Positions 29,099 to 39,729 are shown, numbered from the stretch's first letter. The stretch is DNA of 42,216 nucleotides from Alphaproteobacteria bacterium (GCA_022426245.1 JAKMDW010000007.1:1-42216); one strand, 5' to 3'. The notes: a model not told the origin generated them from the sequence alone. Translations and numbers: made by a program.

Positions 29099-32000
29099 TC
29101 ATTCTATCGCATCCTTCAGCGCAGCATTCACCAACGCTTCCTTTTGTTCCATATGACGGCTCATCAATCCGCTGGCGGTAGAGGCCGAGGCGCGTCGACC
29201 CGCATAGGTCACGCGTTTATGTTTTGCGCCCAAAGTGGTTAGCACATCTTCCAATTCGGGTTCGATAAAGTTCCACGCGCCCATATTACGCGGCTCTTCT
29301 TGACACCACACCATTTCGGCATGCGCCATCGGTTCCAGCTCAGCCAGCAATGGCCCATGCGGCACCGGATAAAGCTGCTCGAGACGCATCAGATAAACAT
29401 CGTCGATATTTTCCGCTTCGCATTTTTCCAATAGGTCGAAATAAACCTTGCCCGAACAGATAACGACACGGCGAATATCCTTGGCCGGCTTCAGCGCACC
29501 GGCGCTGTCGCTTTTATTCGGTGTGCGTTCATCGCGGCCATCCCACAAAACCCGGTGGAAGGATGAACCCGACGCCATATCGTCGAGATGAGAAACGCAT
29601 TTTTTATGGCGCAGCAAAGATTTTGGCGTCATCAGAATGAGCGGCTTTCTGAAATTGCGCTTTTGTTGACGGCGCAGAATATGGAAATAGCTGGCCGGTG
29701 TCGTGCAATTGGCAACCTGCATATTTTCTTCGGCGCAGAGCTGCAAATAACGCTCAAGCCGCGCCGAGCTGTGCTCAGGGCCTTGCCCCTCATAGCCATG
29801 CGGCAATAGCATGACGAGGCCCGACATACGCAGCCATTTATTTTCGCCCGATGAAATAAACTGGTCGACCACCACTTGCGCACCATTGGCAAAATCACCA
29901 AATTGCGCTTCCCAAAGCACTAATGTGTTCGGCTCGGCCAGCGAATAACCATACTCAAAACCCAGCACGGCATTTTCCGACAGCATGGAATTAATCACTT
30001 CAAACAGCGCCTGCTCATCGCGAATATATTTGAGCGGCTTGAAGCGGCGCTCGGTTTCTTGATCAATCCAAGATGAATGACGCTGCGAGAACGTGCCGCG
30101 CTCGCTATCCTGCCCCGACAGGCGCACCGGATAGCCCTCCAGCAAAAGCGAGCCAAAGGCCAGCGCTTCAGCCGTCGCCCAATCAAAACCCTCGCCGGTT
30201 TCAAACATTTCATCTTTGGCTTTGAGTTGGCGCTTCAAAGCGCGGTGCAGATTAAACCCGTCCGGCACACGGCTGAGCGCGGCACCGATTTCCCGCAACA
30301 AGCCCACCTCAATACCGGTATCGCCGCGCACGAATTCGGCGCTTTTTCGTTCCAGTCCCGACCATTTGCCATCTAACCAGTCAGCTTTATTCGGCTTAAA
30401 ACTATTGGCCGCCTCAAACGCCGTATCCAACTGAGCGCGATAATCGGCCCGCGCCGCCACAAGACCGTCTTCGGGCAATAGCCCCTCATCGATCAGGCGT
30501 TGGCCATATTTTTCAACCACAGACGGATGCGCCTTGATTTTTTTATACATGGTCGGCTGGGTAAAAGCCGGTTCATCGCCCTCATTATGACCATAACGGC
30601 GATAGCAAAACATATCGATGACGACGGGCTTTAGAAACTTTTGACGAAATTCGGTCGCGACTTTGGCGGCAAACACAACCGCCTCAGGGTCGTCGCCATT
30701 GACATGAAAAATCGGGGCTTCAACCATTTTGGCCACATCAGACGGATAAGGCGAAGAACGCGAGAAGCGCGGATTGGTCGTGAAGCCGATTTGATTATTG
30801 ACGATAAAGTGAATGGAACCGCCCGATTTATGTCCGATGAGACCCGACAGGCCGAGGCATTCAGCAACAACCCCCTGGCCGGCAAACGCCGCATCGCCAT
30901 GCAACAGGAGCGGAATGACGGTGCCGCGATCGGCCATCGCGCGTGGATCTTCTTTAAACTGGTCTTGCTTGGCGCGCGCCTTGCCCAACACCACCGGGTC
31001 CACCGCCTCTAAATGCGACGGGTTGGGGGACAAAGACAAATGCACCTTATTGCCGTCAAATTCACGGTCGGATGATGCGCCAAGGTGATATTTCACATCG
31101 CCCGACCCTTCAATATCATCAGGTTGCGCCGAGCCGCCCTTGAACTCATGAAACAGAGCTTCAAACGGCTTGGCCATCACATTGGTCAGCACATTCAACC
31201 GACCGCGATGCGGCATACCCAGCACGATTTCTTTAACGCCCAGATTACCGCCGCGCTTAATCACTTGCTCAAGCGCCGGTATCATGGCCTCGCCGCCATC
31301 CAACCCAAACCGTTTCGTGCCGGTATATTTAACGTCGATAAATTGTTCGAGGCCTTCAGCCTCAACCAGTTTTTGGAAAATCGCTTGCTTACCCATATCG
31401 GTAAAGGCCACTTCCTTATCGGGGCCTTCAATGCGTTCTTGCAACCAAGCTTTTTCTTCCGGGTCTGAAATATGCATGAACTCAAGCGCCACTGTGCCAC
31501 AATAGGTGCGGTGCAGAATATCCAGCATTTCATGGATTGTCGCGGTTTCCAGTCCCAGCACATAATCAATGAATATCGGCCGGTCATAATCGGCTTCGGT
31601 AAAGCCGTATGATTTCGGGTCTAATTCGGGGTGCGATCCGGGCGGTTCAATGCCCAACGGATCAAGATTGGCCGCCAAATGACCGCGAAAGCGATAAGCG
31701 CGTATCATCATAATGGCGCGAATACTGTCCAAAGTGGCGGCGCGCACAGCTTCAATATCTTGCGCGCCATCTTGCATATTGAGGCGGGCTTCAATTTTTT
31801 CGGCCAGCACTTGCGGCGCGGGCATATCATCAAGCGCTGTTTCCGGCCAATTCCCGTCTAATAAAGCGGTCATATCGCCGTTTATTTTCGGCGGCCAATC
31901 CTCGCGCTGCCAGCTTGGGCGGTGGGGGCCTGCATCATCAAGGCCGTCACCATCAAGCATAGCGAAATATTGCTTCCAGCCGACATCAAGCGAGGTATCG

Positions 32001-32122
32001 CCCTCTTTATAGCGGGCATATTGCTGCTCGAGATAAAGTGCATTGGCACCGTCAAAATGCGATTGAGCCGACCCTTGAGGGTCATTTGAGGGGCTATTGG
32101 GCTGCGAATTCTTATCCGGCAT
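29099..32122 (-). CDS. sucA: 2-oxoglutarate dehydrogenase E1
   Basis: A 1007-residue thiamine diphosphate enzyme that decarboxylates 2-oxoglutarate and passes the succinyl group to E2. The N terminus has the E2-docking segment with YARYKEGDTSLDVGWKQYF (about 35-53), followed by PHRGRLNVL, HGDAAFAGQGVV and the ThDP/Mg segment IVNNQIGFTTNPR. The C-terminal part includes FGDFANGAQVVVDQF and LLPHGYEGQGPEHSSAR, both strongly conserved. Length is slightly above E. coli. It follows sucD after about 120 bases, in which no terminator is seen, so cotranscription is likely. Confidence 0.99.
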   Translation of the reverse strand: MPDKNSQPNSPSNDPQGSAQSHFDGANALYLEQQYARYKEGDTSLDVGWKQYFAMLDGDGLDDAGPHRPSWQREDWPPKINGDMTALLDGNWPETALDDMPAPQVLAEKIEARLNMQDGAQDIEAVRAATLDSIRAIMMIRAYRFRGHLAANLDPLGIEPPGSHPELDPKSYGFTEADYDRPIFIDYVLGLETATIHEMLDILHRTYCGTVALEFMHISDPEEKAWLQERIEGPDKEVAFTDMGKQAIFQKLVEAEGLEQFIDVKYTGTKRFGLDGGEAMIPALEQVIKRGGNLGVKEIVLGMPHRGRLNVLTNVMAKPFEALFHEFKGGSAQPDDIEGSGDVKYHLGASSDREFDGNKVHLSLSPNPSHLEAVDPVVLGKARAKQDQFKEDPRAMADRGTVIPLLLHGDAAFAGQGVVAECLGLSGLIGHKSGGSIHFIVNNQIGFTTNPRFSRSSPYPSDVAKMVEAPIFHVNGDDPEAVVFAAKVATEFRQKFLKPVVIDMFCYRRYGHNEGDEPAFTQPTMYKKIKAHPSVVEKYGQRLIDEGLLPEDGLVAARADYRAQLDTAFEAANSFKPNKADWLDGKWSGLERKSAEFVRGDTGIEVGLLREIGAALSRVPDGFNLHRALKRQLKAKDEMFETGEGFDWATAEALAFGSLLLEGYPVRLSGQDSERGTFSQRHSSWIDQETERRFKPLKYIRDEQALFEVINSMLSENAVLGFEYGYSLAEPNTLVLWEAQFGDFANGAQVVVDQFISSGENKWLRMSGLVMLLPHGYEGQGPEHSSARLERYLQLCAEENMQVANCTTPASYFHILRRQQKRNFRKPLILMTPKSLLRHKKCVSHLDDMASGSSFHRVLWDGRDERTPNKSDSAGALKPAKDIRRVVICSGKVYFDLLEKCEAENIDDVYLMRLEQLYPVPHGPLLAELEPMAHAEMVWCQEEPRNMGAWNFIEPELEDVLTTLGAKHKRVTYAGRRASASTASGLMSRHMEQKEALVNAALKDAIE

Positions 32123-32243
32123 CTGCCTATCCGTTGCGCCTATAAATTTTCAGACTGCTTCCAGCACTTTTGCGCCATGCAAGACCTGTTAAAAACACTA
32201 AACTCTTTCCGCTTGGGTGGCAATGATAAGCCGCCCGAACGCT

Positions 32244-33119
32244 TTAGTTTTTCAAGACATCAACCAAAGTTGTGCCCAGCGATGCCGGTGACGGCGACAC
32301 GGTGATACCGGCCGACCGCATGGCTTCCATTTTATCGTCAGCCCCGCCCTTGCCACCGGCAATAATCGCACCGGCATGGCCCATGCGGCGCCCGGGCGGC
32401 GCGGTGACACCGGCAATAAAGCCGACCATTGGTTTTTTGACTTTCGATGCTTTCAAAAACGCGGCCGCTTCTTCTTCTGCCGAACCGCCAATCTCACCGA
32501 TCATAATAATGCTTTCGGTTTCATCATCACCGAGGAATAAATCCAAACAATCAATGAAATTCGTGCCATTGACCGGATCGCCGCCAATGCCGATGCAGGT
32601 TGACTGGCCAAGACCGGCTGCCGTGGTTTGTGCCACGGCCTCATAGGTCAGCGTGCCTGAACGCGAGACAATACCAACCGAGCCGCGGCGGTGAATATGG
32701 CCGGGCATAATGCCGATTTTGCACTCATCAGGCGTGATGACGCCCGGGCAATTAGGCCCCACAAGGCGGGTATTCGACCCCTCAAGTGCGCGCTTGACCC
32801 TAATCATATCGCTGACCGGAATCCCCTCAGTAATACATACGGCCAGTTCGATACCCGCTTCAATGGCTTCCAAAATCGCGTCGGCAGCAAAAGGCGGTGG
32901 TACATAAATCGCCGAAGCCGTTGCGCCGGTTTTTTCAACCGCGCCAGAAACCGTATCGAAAACCGGCAGGTCGAGATGGGTTGAGCCACCGCGGCCGGGC
33001 GTAACACCGCCGACCATTTTCGTGCCATAGGCAATCGCTTGCTCGGAATGGAATGTGCCTTGCGAGCCGGTAAAGCCCTGACAGATAACTTTCGTATCCT
33101 TATTGACCAGAACCGACAT
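32244..33119 (-). CDS. sucD: Succinyl-CoA synthetase alpha subunit
   Basis: A 291-residue subunit carrying the CoA-binding domain and the phosphohistidine of succinyl-CoA synthetase. The active histidine is H248 in GHAGAI. The CoA-binding motif [15 protein letters not shown] is at about 16-30, and PNCPGVI and SRSGTLTYE are conserved. With SucC it makes ATP (or GTP) from succinyl-CoA. The ATG overlaps the sucC stop by one base (TAATG), so production of the two subunits is coupled. Confidence 0.99.
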   Translation of the reverse strand: MSVLVNKDTKVICQGFTGSQGTFHSEQAIAYGTKMVGGVTPGRGGSTHLDLPVFDTVSGAVEKTGATASAIYVPPPFAADAILEAIEAGIELAVCITEGIPVSDMIRVKRALEGSNTRLVGPNCPGVITPDECKIGIMPGHIHRRGSVGIVSRSGTLTYEAVAQTTAAGLGQSTCIGIGGDPVNGTNFIDCLDLFLGDDETESIIMIGEIGGSAEEEAAAFLKASKVKKPMVGFIAGVTAPPGRRMGHAGAIIAGGKGGADDKMEAMRSAGITVSPSPASLGTTLVDVLKN

Positions 33120-34288
33120 TATGCGGCCTCCTTCACGGCAGCGACGATTTTCTCAGCTGCATCATTTAAATTATCAGCGGCAATAATCGGCAGACCCGAA
33201 TTGGCCATAATCTCTTTGCCCTCTTCAACGTTTGTGCCCTCAAGGCGCACGACAAGCGGCACGTCAAGGCTTAGCTCTTTGGCCGCCGCGACGACGCCTT
33301 CAGCGATGATGTCGCAGCGCATAATGCCCCCGAAAATATTGACCAAAATGCCTTCAACACTGTCATCCGACAGAATGATTTTAAACGCTTCAGTCACTTT
33401 TTCTTTGGTTGCCCCCCCGCCGACATCAAGGAAATTGGCGGGCTCGGAACCATACAGCTTGATAATATCCATGGTCGCCATGGCAAGGCCTGCGCCATTG
33501 ACCATGCAGCCGATTTTGCCATCGAGCTTAATATAGGACAGGTCATATTTTGACGCTTCAATCTCGGCCGGATCTTCTTCCGCCAGATCGCGCAGCTCGA
33601 CAATATCTTTTTGCCGATACAGCGCATTGGAATCGAAATTAACTTTCGCATCGAGGCAAATTAAGTCACCCGCACCGGTCACCACGAGCGGGTTGATTTC
33701 CAGCAATGACATATCCTTTTCAACAAAGGCTTTATAGAGATTGGCAATCAGCGCATTGGCTTGTTTGACTTGTTCGCCCTCAAGCCCCAGAGCGAAAGCG
33801 ATTTGGCGGGCATGGTGACCGGAAATACCGCCGGCCGGGTCCACGCTCACTGTGATGATTTTCTCAGGAGTTTTTTCGGCAACCTCTTCAATATCCATAC
33901 CGCCTTCGGTCGAGGCGATAAAGGAAACGCGCGATGTGGCGCGGTCAACCAGCGCCGAGAGGTAAAGTTCGCGGGCAATATCAGAGCCCTCCTCGACATA
34001 AACGCGGCCAACCTCTTTGCCCTCAGGGCCGGTTTGATGGGTGACCAAAGTCATGCCCAACATGCGGGACGCCTCGGCGCGCACATCGTCGATTGATTTA
34101 ACAACCGTGACGCCGCCGCCTTTGCCGCGTCCACCGGCGTGGATTTGCGACTTCACAACCCAAACAGGGCCGCCCAATTCTTCGGCTGCTTTTACCGCTT
34201 CATCGGCCGTGAAAGCGACATGGCCGCGCGGCACCGGGACACCGAAACTGCCCAAAACCTGCTTGGCTTGATATTCGTGAATATTCAT
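33119..34288 (-). CDS. sucC: Succinyl-CoA synthetase beta subunit
   Basis: A 389-residue ATP-grasp subunit that binds nucleotide and succinate. It starts [22 protein letters not shown], typical of Suc[16 protein letters not shown] is the nucleotide loop, EINPLVV carries the metal ligands, and the C-terminal part has [15 protein letters not shown]. It opens the sucCD-sucAB-lpd run. The preceding gene on this strand is a metallo-beta-lactamase-fold hydrolase about 95 bases away. I could not pick a convincing promoter or terminator in that gap. Confidence 0.99.
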   Translation of the reverse strand: MNIHEYQAKQVLGSFGVPVPRGHVAFTADEAVKAAEELGGPVWVVKSQIHAGGRGKGGGVTVVKSIDDVRAEASRMLGMTLVTHQTGPEGKEVGRVYVEEGSDIARELYLSALVDRATSRVSFIASTEGGMDIEEVAEKTPEKIITVSVDPAGGISGHHARQIAFALGLEGEQVKQANALIANLYKAFVEKDMSLLEINPLVVTGAGDLICLDAKVNFDSNALYRQKDIVELRDLAEEDPAEIEASKYDLSYIKLDGKIGCMVNGAGLAMATMDIIKLYGSEPANFLDVGGGATKEKVTEAFKIILSDDSVEGILVNIFGGIMRCDIIAEGVVAAAKELSLDVPLVVRLEGTNVEEGKEIMANSGLPIIAADNLNDAAEKIVAAVKEAA

Positions 34289-34383
34289 GGCGACTGCCCC
34301 TATAACAATTAGAGATGCAATGATTAGTGAAAGAGTTGCGAAAAACTAGCCTAAGCCAGCCGCCGCCTCAATAAAAAAACATT

Positions 34384-35463
34384 CTAATCGGAAATTTTGA
34401 TGGCGTCATTTTTGGCCGGCAAAGACAGCCTTGTGCCCTCCAACGCCCCCAACACGCCCTCCGGGCGCACATCGCTAACACCGCGCATGAAAATGCGATC
34501 CATCAGCGCATTTTGGGGCATCGGCGCGTAGTGATAGAAAACCAGCAAATCGGCATTGGCCAAATTGGCCGCCTGCGCCGCCTCGACCGGCGTGGTATGA
34601 TAATCCAGCGTATCCTCGATGATTTTCGCCAATTTAGGCTGGCCGTTTTCGCCCAATGTCGCGACCAGTGTATCGACCAGATCGGGCTGCAAAACCTCAT
34701 GGATAAGCACATCAACATTACGCGCCGCGGCAATCAGATTATTGTCTTTCACCGTGTCACCGCTAATCAGCACCGAGCGTCCACCATAGTCAAAACGAAA
34801 CGCCAAAGCCGGCTCAATCGGCGGGTGAGACACGGTGACGGCGGTGATTGTCACGCCATCCTCATCATAAATCACACTATCGGCCTTAATCGGGCGCGCC
34901 ACCAAACCGGCATGCGCGGTCGGCGTATAATCCTCGCCATGATGGTCGGTGCGATAGCGATAATCCTGCCCATAGGCCAGATTGAAACCATCGACAACCT
35001 TGTTCACACCCGGCCCCCCATAAACGCGCAGTTTTTCGGGGCGACCGCGCACCCAGCTATTCAGATGCACTTCGCCCAAATCGGCAATATGGTCAGAATG
35101 AAAATGCGTCAGCAAGACGCCGTTCAGACGTCCCACTGGCAAACCCAGAGACGCCACTTTATCAGCTGAGCGCGCACCCGTATCGACGAGGAAAAATTTG
35201 TCACCGGCAAAAACAGCGACACAAGTCTGCGCCGCACCACGCGGACCCGCGCCGCCCATGGGCGATGCCACACCACAAAAAACAACATCAATTTTATCGC
35301 CACCATAATCATCAACCAAGCCGCTTAGCTGCGTCGCCAGCCCCCGCTTTATCAGTCGGTCTTGCACCGAAGTATTGTTCATAACCAGCGCATAGACGCC
35401 GATCCCCAGAACGAGCAGTGCGAAAGCCACATATGTAACTGCGCTTTTTATATTTTTAGGCAT
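34384..35463 (-). CDS. Membrane-anchored MBL-fold metallohydrolase
   Basis: A 359-residue protein with one hydrophobic N-terminal segment (about 9-28), so the catalytic part is likely periplasmic. The metallo-beta-lactamase signature is H120, H122, D124 and H125 (THFHSDH), with further ligands expected in VSHPP, SGDT and FYHYAP. The ADLGEVHLNSWVRGR and VYGGPGV segments resemble RNase Z/arylsulfatase-like MBL hydrolases; the substrate is unknown. Start 35463 is chosen for GGGAG upstream; the longer frame runs through the promoter. It interrupts the usual mdh-sucC adjacency and has its own promoter after the mdh terminator. Confidence 0.88.
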   Translation of the reverse strand: MPKNIKSAVTYVAFALLVLGIGVYALVMNNTSVQDRLIKRGLATQLSGLVDDYGGDKIDVVFCGVASPMGGAGPRGAAQTCVAVFAGDKFFLVDTGARSADKVASLGLPVGRLNGVLLTHFHSDHIADLGEVHLNSWVRGRPEKLRVYGGPGVNKVVDGFNLAYGQDYRYRTDHHGEDYTPTAHAGLVARPIKADSVIYDEDGVTITAVTVSHPPIEPALAFRFDYGGRSVLISGDTVKDNNLIAAARNVDVLIHEVLQPDLVDTLVATLGENGQPKLAKIIEDTLDYHTTPVEAAQAANLANADLLVFYHYAPMPQNALMDRIFMRGVSDVRPEGVLGALEGTRLSLPAKNDAIKISD

Positions 35464-35494
35464 CACCAATCTCCCAGATAAATCCAATACCCTT

Positions 35495-35523
35495 TTTGTA
35501 GATATTGGCATTATGTCTGTCAA
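35495..35523 (-). promoter_or_regulatory. Predicted promoter of the MBL hydrolase gene
   Basis: On the minus strand a perfect TTGACA is followed after 17 bases by TACAAA, placing the start about 25 bases before the ATG. The -35 box is inside the downstream copy of a 20-bp direct repeat. Confidence 0.6.
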
Positions 35524-35561
35524 TTTAACGAGGCATAAAACTATATCTGTCAATTTAACGA
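35512..35561. repeat. Paired 20-bp direct repeats, 30 bp apart, at the MBL gene promoter
   Basis: Copies at 35512-35531 and 35542-35561 match at 19 of 20 positions and share the core CTGTCAATTTAACGA. Each contains an imperfect dyad (GTCAA-T-TTAAC) and a TTGACA on the minus strand. Spacing of 30 bp, near three helical turns, and overlap with the -35 box suggest operator sites for one regulator. Confidence 0.55.
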
Positions 35562-35562
35562 A

Positions 35563-35593
35563 ATAAAAAAAGGGCGCGGTTACCCGCACCCTT
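35563..35593 (-). terminator. Rho-independent terminator of mdh
   Basis: On the minus strand AAGGGTGCGG pairs with CCGCGCCCTT around a GTAA loop and is followed by TTTTTATTT. The stem has one G-T pair. It lies about 40 bases past the mdh stop. Confidence 0.85.
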
Positions 35594-35631
35594 CAAATTC
35601 CGGCCTGAAAAATAACAGCCTAAAGCGTGAC

Positions 35632-36648
<1,017 letters not shown>

Positions 36649-36670
36649 TCACTTGCAAGTGCCGGTGCGC

Positions 36671-37831
36671 TTAAGCGTCCGGCGTCGGCGCATCGCCGGG
36701 ACCTGCAATATGAGGCAAAGCGAGATATTCGCGCGATTGCATTTCCATCAGTCGCGATACGGTGCGCTCAAATTCAAACGCCTCATCGCCCGTCGGATAG
36801 AGCTTTTGTGGGGCACCATCAGCCGATGCTATCAATTTCACCTTGGCCTCATAAAGCGCGTCAATGAGCGTGACAAAGCGCACCGCCTCGTTTTTCTTTT
36901 GCGGCTCCAAAAGCGGCACATTATCCAGCACCAGCGTATGAAAATGCGCCGCCAGCGCCAGATAATCGGCCGCGCCGCGCGCTTGCACGCACAGCGCCTC
37001 AAACCCCATACGCGCCACCCCACCGGCAGCCTGCTGCACGTCGAGGCTGCGCCCCTTCAAATCCAGCGTCACCGGCGCGACAGCCACGCCCTCGGTCAGG
37101 CTGTCAAAACGCTCATCCAAACTTTTACGCGCGCGCGGCCCGCAGGGTGAAAACCAAACCGGTGCGGCTGTCAGCCGCGCCAGACGATAATCTTTCTCGG
37201 CCGCCAGCTCGTGCAAATTATGGCGTTGTTTCAAAAATTCGATAAACGGCAAAAATCTGTGCCGATTCAACCCGCCCTTATAAAGCGCGTCAGGATGGCG
37301 ATTGGAGGTCGCCACCACAACAATCCCGGCCTCAAGCATGAGCGAAAATAAGCGCCCCAAAATAGAGGCATCGGCAATATCTTTGACCTGCAATTCATCA
37401 AAGCATAAAAGCGTCACCTCATCGGCAATGGCCCTGGCAACCGCCGGCATCGGGTCACCGGCTTTCGGATTGGCTTGGCGGTAGCTGTGAATACGCGCAT
37501 GGGTTTCTTGCATAAAGGCATGAAAATGCACACGGCGTTTTTTTGCGACGGGGGCGAGGGAAAAGAATAAATCCATCAGCATGGATTTGCCGCGCCCGAC
37601 CGCCCCGTAAATATAAAGCCCATGTGGCGCCGGGTTTCGGGTCACGCCGATTTTTTTAAAAAACATATTGAGGCGGCTTGGCTGATAATCGGCCAGCGCG
37701 TGATACAGCTTGTCCAAAGCCGCAACAGCTGCGCTCTGTGCGGCATCTGGCTGAATATGGCCATCGGCAATCAGCGCCTGATAAGCGGCGGCGATTTTGG
37801 TCGGCGTATCAGCTTTGGTATCATCTGACAT
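36671..37831 (-). CDS. zapE: Cell division protein ZapE (AFG1-like ATPase)
   Basis: A 386-residue AAA-type ATPase of the AFG1 family, known in E. coli as ZapE, which interacts with FtsZ under stress; the mitochondrial homologue supports respiratory complexes. Walker A GAVGRGKS is at residues 76-83 and Walker B is LLCFDELQV. ATSNRHPDALYKGGLNRHRFLPFI is a strong family segment. The start MSDDTK at 37831 is used; an upstream in-frame ATG overlaps the acyl-CoA dehydrogenase gene. zapE next to mdh is a recurrent alphaproteobacterial arrangement. Confidence 0.94.
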   Translation of the reverse strand: MSDDTKADTPTKIAAAYQALIADGHIQPDAAQSAAVAALDKLYHALADYQPSRLNMFFKKIGVTRNPAPHGLYIYGAVGRGKSMLMDLFFSLAPVAKKRRVHFHAFMQETHARIHSYRQANPKAGDPMPAVARAIADEVTLLCFDELQVKDIADASILGRLFSLMLEAGIVVVATSNRHPDALYKGGLNRHRFLPFIEFLKQRHNLHELAAEKDYRLARLTAAPVWFSPCGPRARKSLDERFDSLTEGVAVAPVTLDLKGRSLDVQQAAGGVARMGFEALCVQARGAADYLALAAHFHTLVLDNVPLLEPQKKNEAVRFVTLIDALYEAKVKLIASADGAPQKLYPTGDEAFEFERTVSRLMEMQSREYLALPHIAGPGDAPTPDA

Positions 37832-37841
37832 GGCAGAGGGG

Positions 37842-39017
37842 TTAAAGCCCCAGCGCCATTTTGGCAAGGATATTGCGCTGCACCTCATTCGAACCGCCAT
37901 AAATACTGGCGGCGCGATTATTCAGAAAATCAGCCATAATGCCTTGCGTCTCCTCCGGCCCAATCGGCGCGACATTGGCACCCATCTCGCGCCGTTCGGG
38001 TTGCCAAATGGCGGCGCGCGCGCCCAGCGCATCAACCGCCAAACGGTCAATATCCTGTTGCGCCTCTGTGCCCATAATTTTCAGCTGCGACGAGCCGGAA
38101 CTATTGGGGCGACCATCGGCCAAGGCGGCTTGCACGCGAAACTCGGTCATTTCAACGGCAGCGACGCGAATGGATAAGGCGGCATGGCGTCGGGCCAAAG
38201 CCATATCACCGCTAGCGGCGACCAATCTCTCAAGATTGCCCAACATGAGCTTGAGCCGCGCCGCATAAGCCGAGCTGCGCTCAAAAGTCAGCAGGGTTTT
38301 GGCTACCGTCCAGCCATCATTTTCAGCGCCGACCCGACCGGCGACCGGCACGCGCACATTATCGAAAAATACCTGATTGACCTCATGGTCTTGCGCCAGC
38401 GTGATAATCGGCTCCACCGAAATGCCCGGGCTGTCCATTTCAACCAGCAAAAAAGTGATGCCGGCTTGCGGTTTCGACGTCTTATCCGTCCGCACCAGAC
38501 AGAAAATATGCGAGGCGTGTTGGGCATAAGACGTCCAGATTTTTGAGCCGTTAATTATGTAATCATCGCCGTCGCGTATGGCGGCGCATTGCAGGCTGGC
38601 CAAATCTGAGCCTGAGCCCGGTTCGGAATAGCCCTGACACCAAATATGTTCGCCCGATAAAAGCTTCGGCAAATAAGTTTCTTGTTGTTGTGTCGTGCCG
38701 CAGGCAATCAGCGTCGGGCCGATCATGCCAAGCCCCATCGGATAAAGCTTGGGCGTATTGGCGCGCGCGCATTCCGATTGCCAAATATAACGCTGCATAT
38801 CGCTCCAACCGGTGCCGCCAAATGCTTGCGGCCAAGCGGGTGCCACCCAGCCCTTTTTGTGCAGAATTTTATGCCAGCGCATCAGCGGCGCATGGGCCGA
38901 TGAAATGCCGCTGGTTTTCTGCCCGGCCTCGCGCAATTCGGCATCGAGATTTTCATCGAGAAACATCCGCACTTCTTGCTGAAAAGCGGCATCCTGTTTC
39001 TTCAATTGCATATCCAT
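37842..39017 (-). CDS. Acyl-CoA dehydrogenase family protein
   Basis: A 391-residue flavoprotein that would form a 2,3-double bond in an acyl-CoA and pass electrons to ETF. The FAD/substrate motif WCQGYSEPGSGSDLASL is at about 125-141, and the C-terminal signature IYGGSNEVQRNILAKMALGL is complete. The N-terminal helical region is normal. The family includes fatty-acid, branched-chain and steroid side-chain enzymes, so the substrate is open. A near-consensus promoter with an overlapping dyad lies just upstream. zapE follows after ten bases and may be cotranscribed. Confidence 0.92.
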   Translation of the reverse strand: MDMQLKKQDAAFQQEVRMFLDENLDAELREAGQKTSGISSAHAPLMRWHKILHKKGWVAPAWPQAFGGTGWSDMQRYIWQSECARANTPKLYPMGLGMIGPTLIACGTTQQQETYLPKLLSGEHIWCQGYSEPGSGSDLASLQCAAIRDGDDYIINGSKIWTSYAQHASHIFCLVRTDKTSKPQAGITFLLVEMDSPGISVEPIITLAQDHEVNQVFFDNVRVPVAGRVGAENDGWTVAKTLLTFERSSAYAARLKLMLGNLERLVAASGDMALARRHAALSIRVAAVEMTEFRVQAALADGRPNSSGSSQLKIMGTEAQQDIDRLAVDALGARAAIWQPERREMGANVAPIGPEETQGIMADFLNNRAASIYGGSNEVQRNILAKMALGL

Positions 39018-39033
39018 TAAACGCTCCCGCTTG

Positions 39034-39054
39034 GTCTGATAAAATTATTCAGAC
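39034..39054. promoter_or_regulatory. Dyad centred on the -10 box of the acyl-CoA dehydrogenase promoter
   Basis: GTCTGA (39034-39039) and TCAGAC (39049-39054) form a perfect inverted repeat with a nine-base AT-rich centre that includes the predicted -10 box. This is a likely repressor site; the regulator is not in the window. Confidence 0.5.
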
Positions 39055-39070
39055 TTCGCCGGACGGTCAA
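39042..39070 (-). promoter_or_regulatory. Predicted promoter of the acyl-CoA dehydrogenase gene
   Basis: On the minus strand TTGACC is followed after 17 bases by TAATTT. The -35 box overlaps the stop codon of the aquaglyceroporin gene upstream. Confidence 0.6.
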
Positions 39071-39729
39071 GCGGCGTCTGTGTCGTCGTCCAACAAATTA
39101 CGCATGGCATAAAGCGCCAAAACCGCCCCGACAAATTGCGCCAGCCAGAATAACGGCATATCGACCGGCCGGATGCCAGAGAAACTATCGGTGAAACCAC
39201 GCGCCAGAGTAACCGCCGGATTGGCGAAGCTGGTTGAGGCGGTGAACCAATAACCGGCAGTAATATAAAGGCCGACCAGCATCGGCACCGCCTCGGCGCG
39301 GTATTTAATGCCGCCCAAAATTGTCATCACCAGCCCAAAGGTCGCCACTGCCTCGGCGATAAACTGCCCATGCCCGCTGCGCATATTGACCGATGGGGTA
39401 AATAACGCCATCTCGAACATCGCATGCGCCAGTGCCGTGCCAACCAAGCCGCCAATCGCTTGCGCCACCACAAAAGCGACAAATGCCCGATTGTCCAGTT
39501 CGCCCTTCAGGCGGAAAACCAATGAGACGGCGGGATTGAAATGGGCCCCTGAAATCGGCCCCAAAACAGTAATCAGCACGACCAAAATAGCGCCCGTCGC
39601 AATCGTATTGCCCAATAGCGCCAATGCGTCATTACCGTCGGCCAGATTGACCGCCATCATGCCCGAGCCGACGACGGTGCAAACAAGGATTAATGTGCCC
39701 AGCGCCTCAGCGACCAGTTTGCGCATCAT
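39067..39729 (-). CDS. aqpS: MIP family aquaglyceroporin (AqpS-like)
   Basis: A 220-residue membrane channel with six hydrophobic segments and two half-helix motifs, HFNPAVS (NPA at 65-67) and FANPAVT (NPA at 170-172). The arginine that normally follows the second NPA in the selectivity filter is replaced by valine (V173), suggesting a wider pore. Its start overlaps the stop of the arsenate reductase gene (ATGA). In Sinorhizobium meliloti an AqpS next to arsC lets arsenite leave the cell; the same role is inferred here from that pairing. Confidence 0.88.
   Translation of the reverse strand: MMRKLVAEALGTLILVCTVVGSGMMAVNLADGNDALALLGNTIATGAILVVLITVLGPISGAHFNPAVSLVFRLKGELDNRAFVAFVVAQAIGGLVGTALAHAMFEMALFTPSVNMRSGHGQFIAEAVATFGLVMTILGGIKYRAEAVPMLVGLYITAGYWFTASTSFANPAVTLARGFTDSFSGIRPVDMPLFWLAQFVGAVLALYAMRNLLDDDTDAA

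Noticed and set aside
32123-32243. Terminator between sucD and sucA
   Set aside because: GGGTGGC/GCCGCCC can pair on the plus strand, but on the gene strand it has a C-A mismatch and no T tract.
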